Origin: CAYJEQ01 sp964371155
GTDB taxonomy: Bacteria; Bacillota; Clostridia; Oscillospirales; Ruminococcaceae
DNA: 22,670 bases
Assembly: GCA_964371155.1 (NCBI GenBank)
Contig: CAYJLI010000037.1
Location: 1 to 22,670, forward strand
Reading direction: 5' to 3'
The notes below the pieces were generated by a model. It did not search any database. It was not told where the DNA came from and was given only the letters and a program-made list of their open reading frames with translations. The translations under genes and the position numbers were made by a program. Below are positions 1 through 7,145 of the stretch, piece after piece (within the stretch, counting starts at the first letter, position 1; each line of letters opens with the position of its first letter).

Positions 1-2186
1 TCCGTAGGCATTGGCTTGGCATAATAGTAGCCTTGCGCTTTATTGCAGCTAATAATCTTGAGGAAATTCACCTGGCCATCGGTTTCCACTCCCTCGGCGA
101 CTGTTATGGCGTCTATACGCTGTGCCATGCTCACTACACTTTCGACCACACGGTTTCCACGTGCTTCGTTTTTACTGTTCATAAGAAAGCTTCTATCGAG
201 CTTTATTATATCTATATCGAGATTTTTTATCAGTCCAAGGGAAGAGTACCCCGAGCCAAAATCGTCAATTGATATTAAAAATCCACTTTTGCGTAGCTCG
301 AAAAGTGTATTTTCAAGTACAGCTTCATTGTCGAGTATAGTGCTCTCAGTAAGCTCTATTTCTATGAACTTTTTAGGAATGTCGTATTTTTCGACTATTT
401 CATTTAATTCTTCGACAAACTTTTCGTTGGTGAGATGAACCCTTGAAAAGTTTACCGATATCGGTATAGCTTCCTTGCCACTATTAATCCAATCGGATAT
501 GATTTCGCAGGTTTTTTCAAGCATGTATTTATCCAAATTTATGATAAAACCATTGCTTTCAAATACTGGAATAAAGTCGTTGGGGAACATGATTACTTCA
601 TCATTTACCACCCATCTCACAAGTGCCTCAGCACCTGAGAGGGAGTCGTTAGCTAAATCGAATTTAGGTTGCAAATATACTTTGAATTCATTATTTCTAA
701 GAGCGGCTTCCATTTTGTTTGTGATTTCAGCTATTTTAAGAATATGATCTTTAAACGCTTCATCATAGTCATAAACTACATTTTGCTCACGACCTTTGGA
801 GAAATTATGCGCAAGGATAACCTTGTTTATTATATTGTTAACATTGGTTTCGCCAAGCTCTATAAAATATCTCCCATACCTAAATTTAATATTATGGCCT
901 TTTAATTGTGGGAGCTTTTCCCTGAATTTTTCTTCATAAAAAAACCTTAAATGTTCGAGATCATAAAGGTCTTCGGAGTTACCAAAAATCAAAAATTCAT
1001 CTATCCCAACCCTCGCTTGAATAAATGAAGCAAGCCCAGATTCCTTACCTACATCGGCAAATGCACGGATAACTTCATCACCCATTTCAAAATCATACAT
1101 TTCATTAATTGATTTAAAATTAACTATATCAATCTTAGCTATTATGTATTTTTGAGCGGGAGTTTTATTTAAAATTTCGCTTACATCCATCTTGAATTTT
1201 ACAAGGTTTGGCACGCCAGTTAAATCATCATAAAACGCCACTGTTTCAATCTCGTTTATAGCATTTTTTCTGAGTATAAGTATGGTGCAAATAAATACAG
1301 CACATCCCAGTGTAATTACTATGTTAAAAATAGTGGTACTGTTTATAATCGCTATGGAACTTGCCGCTACAACCTCATTTGGCACTGTAATTATAAGCGA
1401 CCAGTCATTAAAAAGGATGGGCCTATATTCAAGCAGCCAATGGGTATTATCAAGTTCATAGCTAAAGCCACCGGATGTCTTTGAAAAGAGAAGATCTTTT
1501 GCCATAGCATAAGAGGTTCCCTCCGAATATGTAGCGCTTGAGAGTGTATGTAGGATATTTTGCTCAAATATGCCATTGTCCTCATGGGTGGCAGCGATTA
1601 CATCACCGTCACCGTCTATTACGAATGCATAACCATCTCCACCGAATGAAGGCTCTAACAATGTATCTAAATAGCCGAGTGGATATTCAGCCACAAGGGA
1701 TCCCACATTTATGCCATTTTCTATTATAGGTGCTGCCATTGTGATGGTGAGATGATCACCATATATGGAGGTCACTGGGTCTGTGACAATAGCATCGCCG
1801 AGCTCGATGTCCATAAATTGGCTAAAATATTCCGCATTAACATATGTACCATCGCCCACAAGTCCATGTCCATCATCACCCACAACAATTAGATTTGCAT
1901 AGCCATGGTATCGCTCAGCAATGCTCAGATGCTTTAAAATATTTTCTTCATTATATCCCACCGTAACGAGTGTTTCGGCTGTGCTGTGGAGTATGGTGAG
2001 TTTAGAAGTCAGCTCAGAGTCGAAAGTAAACTGCTGTTGAGTAGCTATTTCACTGAGCGTTAATTCGGTGGCATCTTCAAGGTTTTGAGATATTGCCACA
2101 CTGAAATAATATATTCCCGAAAATGTAATTAGTAGCACTAAAAAAGTGACAATGAAAACATAGCGATTTTTCAAGCGATTTTTCAC
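1..2186 (-). CDS. Membrane-bound sensor GGDEF(degenerate)-EAL protein, probable c-di-GMP phosphodiesterase (3' end outside window)
   Basis: Translating the minus strand from a GTG at 2186 gives at least 728 uninterrupted residues running off the left edge. GAGG lies about 10 nt before the GTG. Residues ~9-31 are a membrane segment, ~32-265 an extracytoplasmic Cache-like sensor region, and ~270-295 a second membrane segment. A GGDEF domain follows in which the signature reads GIDEF (residues 394-398), so cyclase activity is doubtful. The C-terminal EAL domain looks complete: GAEALVRW (E520), SVNFS, IELTES, DDFGSGYSS (D641/D642), IKLDRSF and AEGVET (E698) are all present, as expected of an active phosphodiesterase that opens c-di-GMP to pGpG. 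The degenerate GGDEF may act as a regulatory nucleotide-binding module, as known for some family members. The ligand of the sensor region cannot be read from sequence. The gene stands alone with its own promoter. Confidence 0.9.
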   Translation of the reverse strand, partial: MKNRLKNRYVFIVTFLVLLITFSGIYYFSVAISQNLEDATELTLSEIATQQQFTFDSELTSKLTILHSTAETLVTVGYNEENILKHLSIAERYHGYANLIVVGDDGHGLVGDGTYVNAEYFSQFMDIELGDAIVTDPVTSIYGDHLTITMAAPIIENGINVGSLVAEYPLGYLDTLLEPSFGGDGYAFVIDGDGDVIAATHEDNGIFEQNILHTLSSATYSEGTSYAMAKDLLFSKTSGGFSYELDNTHWLLEYRPILFNDWSLIITVPNEVVAASSIAIINSTTIFNIVITLGCAVFICTILILRKNAINEIETVAFYDDLTGVPNLVKFKMDVSEILNKTPAQKYIIAKIDIVNFKSINEMYDFEMGDEVIRAFADVGKESGLASFIQARVGIDEFLIFGNSEDLYDLEHLRFFYEEKFREKLPQLKGHNIKFRYGRYFIELGETNVNNIINKVILAHNFSKGREQNVVYDYDEAFKDHILKIAEITNKMEAALRNNEFKVYLQPKFDLANDSLSGAEALVRWVVNDEVIMFPNDFIPVFESNGFIINLDKYMLEKTCEIISDWINSGKEAIPISVNFSRVHLTNEKFVEELNEIVEKYDIPKKFIEIELTESTILDNEAVLENTLFELRKSGFLISIDDFGSGYSSLGLIKNLDIDIIKLDRSFLMNSKNEARGNRVVESVVSMAQRIDAITVAEGVETDGQVNFLKIISCNKAQGYYYAKPMPT

Positions 2187-2209
2187 GATGAGTACCTCGA
2201 CTTTCTATT

Positions 2210-2238
2210 ATTATAGAAAATTTGCGATGATGTACCAA
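2210..2238 (-). promoter_or_regulatory. Sigma-A-type promoter of the GGDEF-EAL gene
   Basis: On the minus strand, TTGGTA (2238-2233) is separated by 17 bp from TATAAT (2215-2210). Transcription would start near 2203, giving a leader of about 17 nt before the GTG at 2186. The -10 lies in a small dyad (TTTCTA at 2202-2207, TAGAAA at 2214-2219). The assignment rests on hexamer match and spacing only. Confidence 0.6.
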
Positions 2239-2446
2239 GCTGTGTGGAGAAAATTAGTCTTAATAAATACTGGGGCAGTGATATATAAACTTAAATTGTA
2301 ATCATAATTTAATAATAAGATTTTATTTAATACAAATAATAATCAATCATAATTTTATCACACTTTGCAAGCCAAATTCAAGTAGAAGTGAGAATTTAAA
2401 ATAGTTTACTTAGGAATTGTGTTATTTGCCTATGAGAGAATTGCCA

Positions 2447-3523
2447 CTATTCTCCTTTTAGCGCTTTAAGTACTTCTTTAGCTATGGCAATGGAGAGTAG
2501 TGGTGGCACTGCATTTCCAATCTGAAGCCTTTTCATAGTGTCCGAGCCGTAAAATTTGTAATTGTCGGGGAAGCTTTGCAGTCTTGCGCCCTCACGAATG
2601 GACAAAGCCCTTGAATCCCGTGGATGAATACATCTCGATGAAGAGGGGCAAGCGAAATTTCGTGTGACAGTTGTGGAGGGCTTTTCCCACCATAGTTTTG
2701 CATATGTATTACCATATCCGCTTTTAGGGCGAATATCCTCCGGCAGATCATTTTTCGATTCGCCGTCCTTTAAAGTTTGCATTATTTTAATTAAATGCGC
2801 TCCGTTTTTAGGGGAAGAATGCTCCTTCACTGTATCAAAACTGCCTTTTCGCACAAATTCCAAAAACTCATTACCAACATCCTCATTATAATAATCCTTT
2901 TTCTCCCCACTTTTAATCTCGGGCAAGTCCCCGATTGCATCTTTAAGTGTTACAAACGGTTTTAATCCATCGCCATGAGTGGGGGTGGGATATGTAAAAT
3001 TAGCTTCCTCTTTAAATCCCACTAAAATCACTCGTTCCCTATGCTGTGGGACACCGTAATCCACTGCGTTGAGCACCTTATGGTTTAGAGAGTATCCCAA
3101 AGCCTGAAATTCCGATTTGATTTTTTCAAATAAATCGCCTTTATCCATGCTTAAAATACCTGTAACATTTTCAAATACAAATACTTTAGGGGTGAGTATT
3201 TTTAAAATACGGATATACTGCTTAAATAAATTTGCTTTGTCGTCCATCTGCCTTTTGCCCAATGTGGAGTAGGACTGGCAGGGAGGCCCACCAACAACAA
3301 TATCCACCTTGCGGCAGGATAAGGCTGCATCAAACATCTCCTTATTTAAATCGCAGATATCAAGGTTTAGCATTTTCACATTTGGGTGATTAAGCGAATA
3401 TGCTGCCGCAATATCTTTCTCTATTTCATTTGCCAAAAGAATTTCAAACTCTTCCATCTGTGAAAAGCCATAACTGAGCCCACCCACTCCGGCAAATAAA
3501 TCTATAACATTATACTTCTTCAT
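2447..3523 (-). CDS. DNA (cytosine-5)-methyltransferase, apparently orphan
   Basis: This 358-residue protein has the ordered C5-methyltransferase motifs. Motif I (DLFAGVGGLSYGF, residues 8-20) binds SAM. Motif IV (GGPPCQS) carries the catalytic Cys82, motif VI is FENV (117-120), motif VIII is QHRERVILVGF (160-170), and motif X is QIGNAVPPLL near the C-terminus. It would methylate carbon 5 of a cytosine in a specific DNA site. The region between motifs VIII and IX that holds the target-recognition domain is short, and the recognised site cannot be deduced. The ATG at 3523 follows AAGGAATGAAGAT, an acceptable Shine-Dalgarno, and the first motif starts at residue 8, as is usual. No endonuclease, Vsr or specificity gene lies beside it: the neighbours are a signalling gene and a cell-wall gene. 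A partner gene elsewhere in the genome cannot be excluded. Confidence 0.93.
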   Translation of the reverse strand: MKKYNVIDLFAGVGGLSYGFSQMEEFEILLANEIEKDIAAAYSLNHPNVKMLNLDICDLNKEMFDAALSCRKVDIVVGGPPCQSYSTLGKRQMDDKANLFKQYIRILKILTPKVFVFENVTGILSMDKGDLFEKIKSEFQALGYSLNHKVLNAVDYGVPQHRERVILVGFKEEANFTYPTPTHGDGLKPFVTLKDAIGDLPEIKSGEKKDYYNEDVGNEFLEFVRKGSFDTVKEHSSPKNGAHLIKIMQTLKDGESKNDLPEDIRPKSGYGNTYAKLWWEKPSTTVTRNFACPSSSRCIHPRDSRALSIREGARLQSFPDNYKFYGSDTMKRLQIGNAVPPLLSIAIAKEVLKALKGE

Positions 3524-3601
3524 ATATCTTCATTCCTTTTCCGCCATGTAAATATCCCTCTATTTTGAGATAGTCCATGCGGATGTTTTTGCTTCTCATT
3601 C

Positions 3602-3641
3602 ATTATAACACATATTTATATAAAGTGATATAGGAGTGATA
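3602..3641 (-). promoter_or_regulatory. Extended -10 promoter of the methyltransferase with tandem repeats in the -35 zone
   Basis: On the minus strand TGTTATAAT (3610-3602) is an extended -10 (TGnTATAAT). No good -35 hexamer lies 16-18 bp upstream. Instead two copies of TATCACT (plus-strand AGTGATA at 3624-3630 and 3635-3641) sit there with an 11-bp period, about one helical turn. This looks like a regulator-dependent promoter, but no regulator is identifiable. Confidence 0.45.
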
Positions 3642-3737
3642 CAAAAGAAGCCATGTATCAATAAGAGGAGATTGTATTACCAAGATTACTACAATATATA
3701 GAGAGATATTATAGGGCTTACCCTTAGCACACTCAAT

Positions 3738-3932
3738 ATGTTTTTTACAATGCAAGGAATAACTTCGGCTGGTTATGTTTTATCATTGGGTGAAACTCAG
3801 CTCAATGATAAAGCTTTACAATCTGCTTTTGGATTAGGTGTTAAAGCTGTAAATATGGCGAAAACACTAAAAGACGCACCGCACGACTTCGATATGCACA
3901 ACCACTACGCCTATGGAACTCACACAAAATAA
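3738..3932 (+). CDS. Doubtful small hypothetical ORF or gene remnant (64 aa)
   Basis: I do not recognise this protein. The open frame encodes 64 residues: a weakly hydrophobic first third (MFFTMQGITSAGYVLSL) and a polar, His-rich end (HDFDMHNHYAYGTHTK). No convincing Shine-Dalgarno precedes the ATG. The same frame continues upstream to a TAG at 3699-3701, and beyond it to a TTG at 3672 that follows AAGAGGAG, so the ORF may be the remainder of a slightly longer gene interrupted by a stop. A strong hairpin terminator 20 bp downstream supports some plus-strand transcription, but that terminator could serve the convergent gene at 4026 instead. It may equally be non-coding. Confidence 0.3.
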   Translation: MFFTMQGITSAGYVLSLGETQLNDKALQSAFGLGVKAVNMAKTLKDAPHDFDMHNHYAYGTHTK

Positions 3933-3952
3933 TTATCACCTCTACAAATAAC

Positions 3953-3994
3953 AAACTACCACCATCATTTTTTTGATAGTGGTAGTTTATTATT
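3953..3994. terminator. Bidirectional hairpin terminator
   Basis: AAACTACCACCATCA (3953-3967) pairs with TGATAGTGGTAGTTT (3974-3988) over 14 of 15 positions around a loop of T residues. It is followed by TATTATTTTAT on the plus strand. It lies between the small plus-strand ORF and the convergent 3D-domain gene and could terminate both. Confidence 0.75.
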
Positions 3995-4025
3995 TTATAA
4001 GTAGCTATATATAAATTAGGCTACT

Positions 4026-5081
4026 TTATTTAAGCACATAAATATTTACTGATTGCCTACCGTTTAAGCAGCTCTCGAGATAGGTTTCATAATAAAGGTC
4101 TACATCTATAATATCCTGCATCAGCCCAACACCCGTATCGGCCGCAATTGCATAGCCATATACAAATGAATTGTCCGCCGAAGTGATATACATTTTTGTA
4201 CCATATGGGATTTGATCGGCTCTTGTAGCTACATAGCCATAAAAGAGCTCCATGCCGCTTGCACCCCAAGCACGTTTTCCTGCATTGTAGCCCGTTGCAA
4301 CTTGATTGGTTAGCACATATTCATATTCTGTCGGAATACCATTTGCATCTAAAGTATAGCCAAAATCCAAATCGGATATCGCCTCACCCGGCGCTCCATA
4401 TATTACCTCGGCACTTGTTGGCGAGTAGATTGTGCTCTGTGATGTGATCATCCTATCAACTTCAACGCCATCAATATATTTTACATTATAGGTAATCTCT
4501 CTTTGACCGGGGATACCATGGTGAATAGTTCTTGAGCGTCCCTCTTTGAGCAGGCTTGAAGGGGTGTATACTGTTTCAAAGGGAATTGTTTCGGTTATAC
4601 TCTCTTCTTTATAGCTTATTCTATTTATGACTATTTCAGAATTTGGGGTAAGCTCTCTATCAAGTGGAAGATTAATAATATCATCCCCCGATAGTTTGAT
4701 ATTTGCCATAGTGAGTGCTTCACCGACAGTAGCATTACTTAGATAGAGAGAATGGGTGTTGTCGTCGGCACTTAAAAAGACCTCAAACGCCCTATCTATT
4801 TTAATATGTGCTATATTGTTGTTAAACCCTGTGAAACTCACCGTGTCCGCATCGATGGTTTGGATTTCTTCTTTGCTAAGTATATCCTCTACGGATTTCT
4901 CGGTGGTCAGTGCAAATTGCACATCTCCGCCATCGCTAATATAAACACCGTTTACATCCGTGAGGGCACCATAGAGAAAGAGCGACATAACCACTGTTAC
5001 CACGCCCATGAGACTGCCTTTGATTTTATTTGTCTTAAGCATATTAGCTATCTTACATAGAAATTCTTTTGTTAAATTCAT
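4026..5081 (-). CDS. YabE-like cell-wall protein: membrane anchor, DUF348, G5 and 3D domains
   Basis: The 351-residue protein begins with a short cytoplasmic stretch and one membrane segment (~24-43). Two DUF348-like modules follow (~44-100 and ~100-165), then a G5 domain (~167-240, with FETVYTPSSLLKEG and YNVKYIDGVEVDR). The C-terminal 3D domain (~255-351) has YGYVATRADQIPYGTKMYI, AADTG and IIDVDLYY, the Asp-bearing motifs that name the family. 3D domains resemble the MltA-type lytic transglycosylase active site, and G5 is a wall-binding fold, so the protein probably remodels peptidoglycan outside the membrane, like B. subtilis YabE. GGAG lies 7 nt before the ATG. The ksgA/rnmV genes often found beside yabE are absent here. 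Enzymatic activity is inferred from the family. Confidence 0.88.
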   Translation of the reverse strand: MNLTKEFLCKIANMLKTNKIKGSLMGVVTVVMSLFLYGALTDVNGVYISDGGDVQFALTTEKSVEDILSKEEIQTIDADTVSFTGFNNNIAHIKIDRAFEVFLSADDNTHSLYLSNATVGEALTMANIKLSGDDIINLPLDRELTPNSEIVINRISYKEESITETIPFETVYTPSSLLKEGRSRTIHHGIPGQREITYNVKYIDGVEVDRMITSQSTIYSPTSAEVIYGAPGEAISDLDFGYTLDANGIPTEYEYVLTNQVATGYNAGKRAWGASGMELFYGYVATRADQIPYGTKMYITSADNSFVYGYAIAADTGVGLMQDIIDVDLYYETYLESCLNGRQSVNIYVLK

Positions 5082-5123
5082 TTTTTACTCCGTTCCACGC
5101 TCTTATCCCCACTAAGGGCTATT

Positions 5124-5250
5124 GCCACCTAATACCAAGGACGGCATTATTTGTGGTAGCATATAAGCGTAAATTTATTTTTATAATACACCGCAATGCA
5201 GCTATCAGAAGCTTTTGCGATATGGAAATATATCCCTTTGGTATTATGGC
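5124..5250 (-). promoter_or_regulatory. Candidate structured 5' leader of the G5/3D gene
   Basis: The predicted minus-strand transcript has a ~175-nt untranslated leader. Its 5' end and a segment ~100 nt later are complementary: plus-strand TAATACCAAGG (5130-5140) matches CCTTTGGTATTA (5235-5246) with one bulged base, and GCCA (5124-5127) pairs with TGGC (5247-5250) after a two-base bulge. Inside, CGCAA and TTGCG enclose an AGCT/AGCT helix, so a closing stem with inner hairpins is plausible. I could not match it to a known riboswitch class. In particular, the ydaO/c-di-AMP core found upstream of many wall-hydrolase genes is not visible. Confidence 0.4.
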
Positions 5251-5261
5251 CGACTTTTGCA

Positions 5262-5290
5262 ATTATATTCACATTGTATACAGGTGTCAA
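5262..5290 (-). promoter_or_regulatory. Consensus sigma-A promoter of the G5/3D gene
   Basis: On the minus strand a perfect TTGACA (5290-5285) is followed after 17 bp by a perfect TATAAT (5267-5262). Transcription would begin near 5255, about 175 nt upstream of the ATG at 5081, directly at the start of the complementary leader segments. Confidence 0.85.
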
Positions 5291-5654
5291 ACAAAATAAA
5301 TGCAAAAATTTGGAATTAAAAGACGAAAATTCAGCATTATTTTGCCCAAATTTACAAAAGTTACCTAAAAGAGCCTAAAAGTATATAACTTTTAAAATTA
5401 TTTTTATGTTAATTGCACAATGTTCTAAAAAGAAATGGCATTTGTCTAATATGATAATTTCTATCTGATAATTTACACTGAAATTGTATGTATTAGATAA
5501 GTAATGGTAATTTTTATGTAATTTGTTGATGATTTACTAAACTAAATTCCGCTATAATGCATAAAATATTTCTTTTGTATTGTGCAATATACATATATTT
5601 GCAGTGTTTTTCAGGAAGAATAAAAATTTAACAACCTCATCAAGAAAGTAAGTT
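5291..5654. other. AT-rich divergent intergenic region upstream of the atp promoter
   Basis: No credible gene is visible. Short open frames lack ribosome-binding sites and recognisable content. Small features are a tandem CCTAAAA (5365-5380, 10-bp period), a 7-bp hairpin (TAAAAGT 5376-5382 with ACTTTTA 5388-5394), two TGATAATTT copies near 5452-5474, and a 10-bp inverted pair, ATTGCACAAT at 5412-5421 and ATTGTGCAAT at 5579-5588. A second TATAAT (5553-5558) lacks a well-spaced -35. Confidence 0.6.
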
Positions 5655-5688
5655 TTAATTGCAATTAAGGTTTAATTTGTAGTATAAT
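5655..5688 (+). promoter_or_regulatory. Promoter of the atp operon with a palindrome over the -35
   Basis: TTGCAA (5659-5664) and TATAAT (5683-5688) are separated by 18 bp, about 60 nt upstream of atpZ. The -35 is the exact centre of a perfect 14-bp palindrome, TTAATTGCAATTAA (5655-5668), which could be an operator. The alternative is an accidental AT-rich symmetry. Confidence 0.65.
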
Positions 5689-5747
5689 TATGATGAAATA
5701 GAAATCGAAAAATTCAGTAATTAATAGATGCAAAGGGGTAGTGAATT

Positions 5748-6002
5748 TTGTCTAAAAAGCAACCCATGCATAAGACTATAAAATATATATCTTTTCTCTC
5801 GCAATTTGGTTTTTCCTTAATAAGTCCAATTATAATAATGATATTCCTTTCCACCTATATAAGGGATTATTTTGAGCTTGGCAACTGGGTGGTTTTGCTC
5901 GGAATATTTTTAGGGCTTGGCTCTGCATTCACAGCGGCAGTAAAATTCTATAAATATGCAATGAAAGCCGCCGAGGAGAGCGAACGGGAGGAAATGTTAT
6001 GA
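5748..6002 (+). CDS. atpZ: AtpZ/AtpI-family small membrane protein, first gene of the atp operon
   Basis: This 84-residue protein has two membrane segments (~15-38 and ~46-68) and a charged C-terminal tail, the layout of AtpZ-type proteins encoded at the head of many ATP synthase operons. AtpZ and AtpI have been proposed to form a Mg2+/Ca2+ transporter serving ATP synthase. Translation appears to start at TTG (5748), preceded by AAGGGGTAGTGAAT, since no in-frame ATG lies between the Shine-Dalgarno and the hydrophobic core at a sensible distance. Its stop overlaps the next ATG (ATGA, 5999-6002), implying translational coupling to atpI. Assignment rests on size, topology and position rather than a catalytic motif. 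Confidence 0.8.
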   Translation: MSKKQPMHKTIKYISFLSQFGFSLISPIIIMIFLSTYIRDYFELGNWVVLLGIFLGLGSAFTAAVKFYKYAMKAAEESEREEML

Positions 6003-6391
6003 CAAAAGAGCCCCATGATGTGGTTATAAGTGAGCTTAAACACCTTGCTAAAGGTGTGGCGATACTTTATATAATTTCATTGGCTGTACTTCCACTTATA
6101 GGTTATTTTAATTATCAAACAGTCTTGGGACTGCTTGTAGGTAGTGTATATTCCTTGATAAATTTCTTCCTAATAGGCCTCTCAGTTGAAAATGCAGTGC
6201 AGATGGAAAGTAGCACTGAAGTGGCAAAGTATATGAATAAGCAGTATGGCTTACGCTATCTGCTTACCGCAGTAGTTATAATTATCAGCATTTATGCTGA
6301 TTTTATAAATCCGTTTGGGGTTATGATATCAATCTTCTTCCCTAAATTGGTGATATTCTTTAATACTTTTATGGGAAAGGAGGCGAACTGA
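5999..6391 (+). CDS. atpI: ATP synthase subunit I-like protein
   Basis: The 130-residue protein has four predicted membrane segments (~16-35, ~38-60, ~84-104, ~107-125), typical of the ATP synthase I family directly upstream of the a-subunit gene. In Na+-dependent enzymes such as that of Acetobacterium woodii, AtpI is known to assist c-ring assembly. Given the Na+-type c subunit here, the same role is a reasonable inference. It overlaps atpZ by four bases, and its stop codon shares one base with the ATG of atpB (TGATG at 6389-6393), so the first three genes are tightly coupled. GAGGAAATGTT, within the end of atpZ, can supply its ribosome-binding site. Confidence 0.82.
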   Translation: MTKEPHDVVISELKHLAKGVAILYIISLAVLPLIGYFNYQTVLGLLVGSVYSLINFFLIGLSVENAVQMESSTEVAKYMNKQYGLRYLLTAVVIIISIYADFINPFGVMISIFFPKLVIFFNTFMGKEAN

Positions 6392-7092
6392 TGAATGGTC
6401 CTAAGGTGATATTTACCATCCCGTTACTTGGAGGGATTCAGGTGACGGAAACGGTGGTAAATGCATGGATAATTATGGCTGTAATTTTAGCCACATGTTT
6501 TTATCTTACAAGGAATATGCAAAAAGTTCCTAAAGGCAGGCAAGTAATAGCCGAAAAGATGGTAAAAACATTGTACGATTTAGTAGAAGAAGTAATGGGC
6601 AAGGGTCGAGAAGCTTTTGCACCTTATATCGGAACACTATTCGTATTCTCTTTCATAGGCAGCTTGTCGAGTATGTTTGGATTTAGACCGATGACCGGTG
6701 ACTATAATACAACACTCGGCTGGGCACTTGTAACATTCTTTTTAGTGCAGTACCACGGGATAAAGTCAAAAGGTGTGGGCGGATGGCTGAAAGGATTTGC
6801 AGAGCCAATAGCTGTAATTACACCGCTTAATGTAGTAAGTGAAATAGCAAACCCAATTTCACTTAGCTTCCGTCATTTCGGAAACATTGCAGCAGGTATA
6901 ATTATTACATCCATGCTTTATTCGGCTTTGGGTGCACTTACATCAATGTTATTTGGAGGACTCGAGATTCCAATTTTAGCGCTGGGTTTACCGGCATTCC
7001 TCTCCATCTATTTTGATGTGTTCACAGCGGCGTTACAGGCGTTCATCTTCTCAATGCTCTCAATGGTATTTATTTCAGGTGCGATGGATTAG
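6391..7092 (+). CDS. atpB: F0F1 ATP synthase subunit a
   Basis: The 233-residue polytopic membrane protein is the stator half-channel of F0. The key motif SFRHFGNIAAG contains Arg161, which aligns with the essential arginine (Arg210 in E. coli) that interacts with the c-ring carboxylate during rotation. Flanking segments such as PLNVVSEIANPISLSFR and the C-terminal ALQAFIFSMLSMVFISGA are typical of the family. Its ATG overlaps the atpI stop by one base, and GGAAAGGAGGCGA just upstream is a strong Shine-Dalgarno inside atpI. The length is within the usual bacterial range. Confidence 0.96.
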   Translation: MNGPKVIFTIPLLGGIQVTETVVNAWIIMAVILATCFYLTRNMQKVPKGRQVIAEKMVKTLYDLVEEVMGKGREAFAPYIGTLFVFSFIGSLSSMFGFRPMTGDYNTTLGWALVTFFLVQYHGIKSKGVGGWLKGFAEPIAVITPLNVVSEIANPISLSFRHFGNIAAGIIITSMLYSALGALTSMLFGGLEIPILALGLPAFLSIYFDVFTAALQAFIFSMLSMVFISGAMD

Positions 7093-7145
7093 CGCCAAAG
7101 TTAAAATTTTAAAATTGAAAAGAAAAATTTTAGGAGGATTTCATT

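Noticed and set aside
5082..5260. Known riboswitch (ydaO/c-di-AMP, T-box) in the 3D-gene leader
   Set aside because: I could not find the GGGGTGAAT-type ydaO core or the T-box GGGTGGNACCGCG element. Only generic pairing is visible.
5196..5378. 60-residue open frame on the plus strand
   Set aside because: It overlaps the divergent promoter and leader of the 3D-domain gene, has no Shine-Dalgarno, and the translation resembles nothing known.
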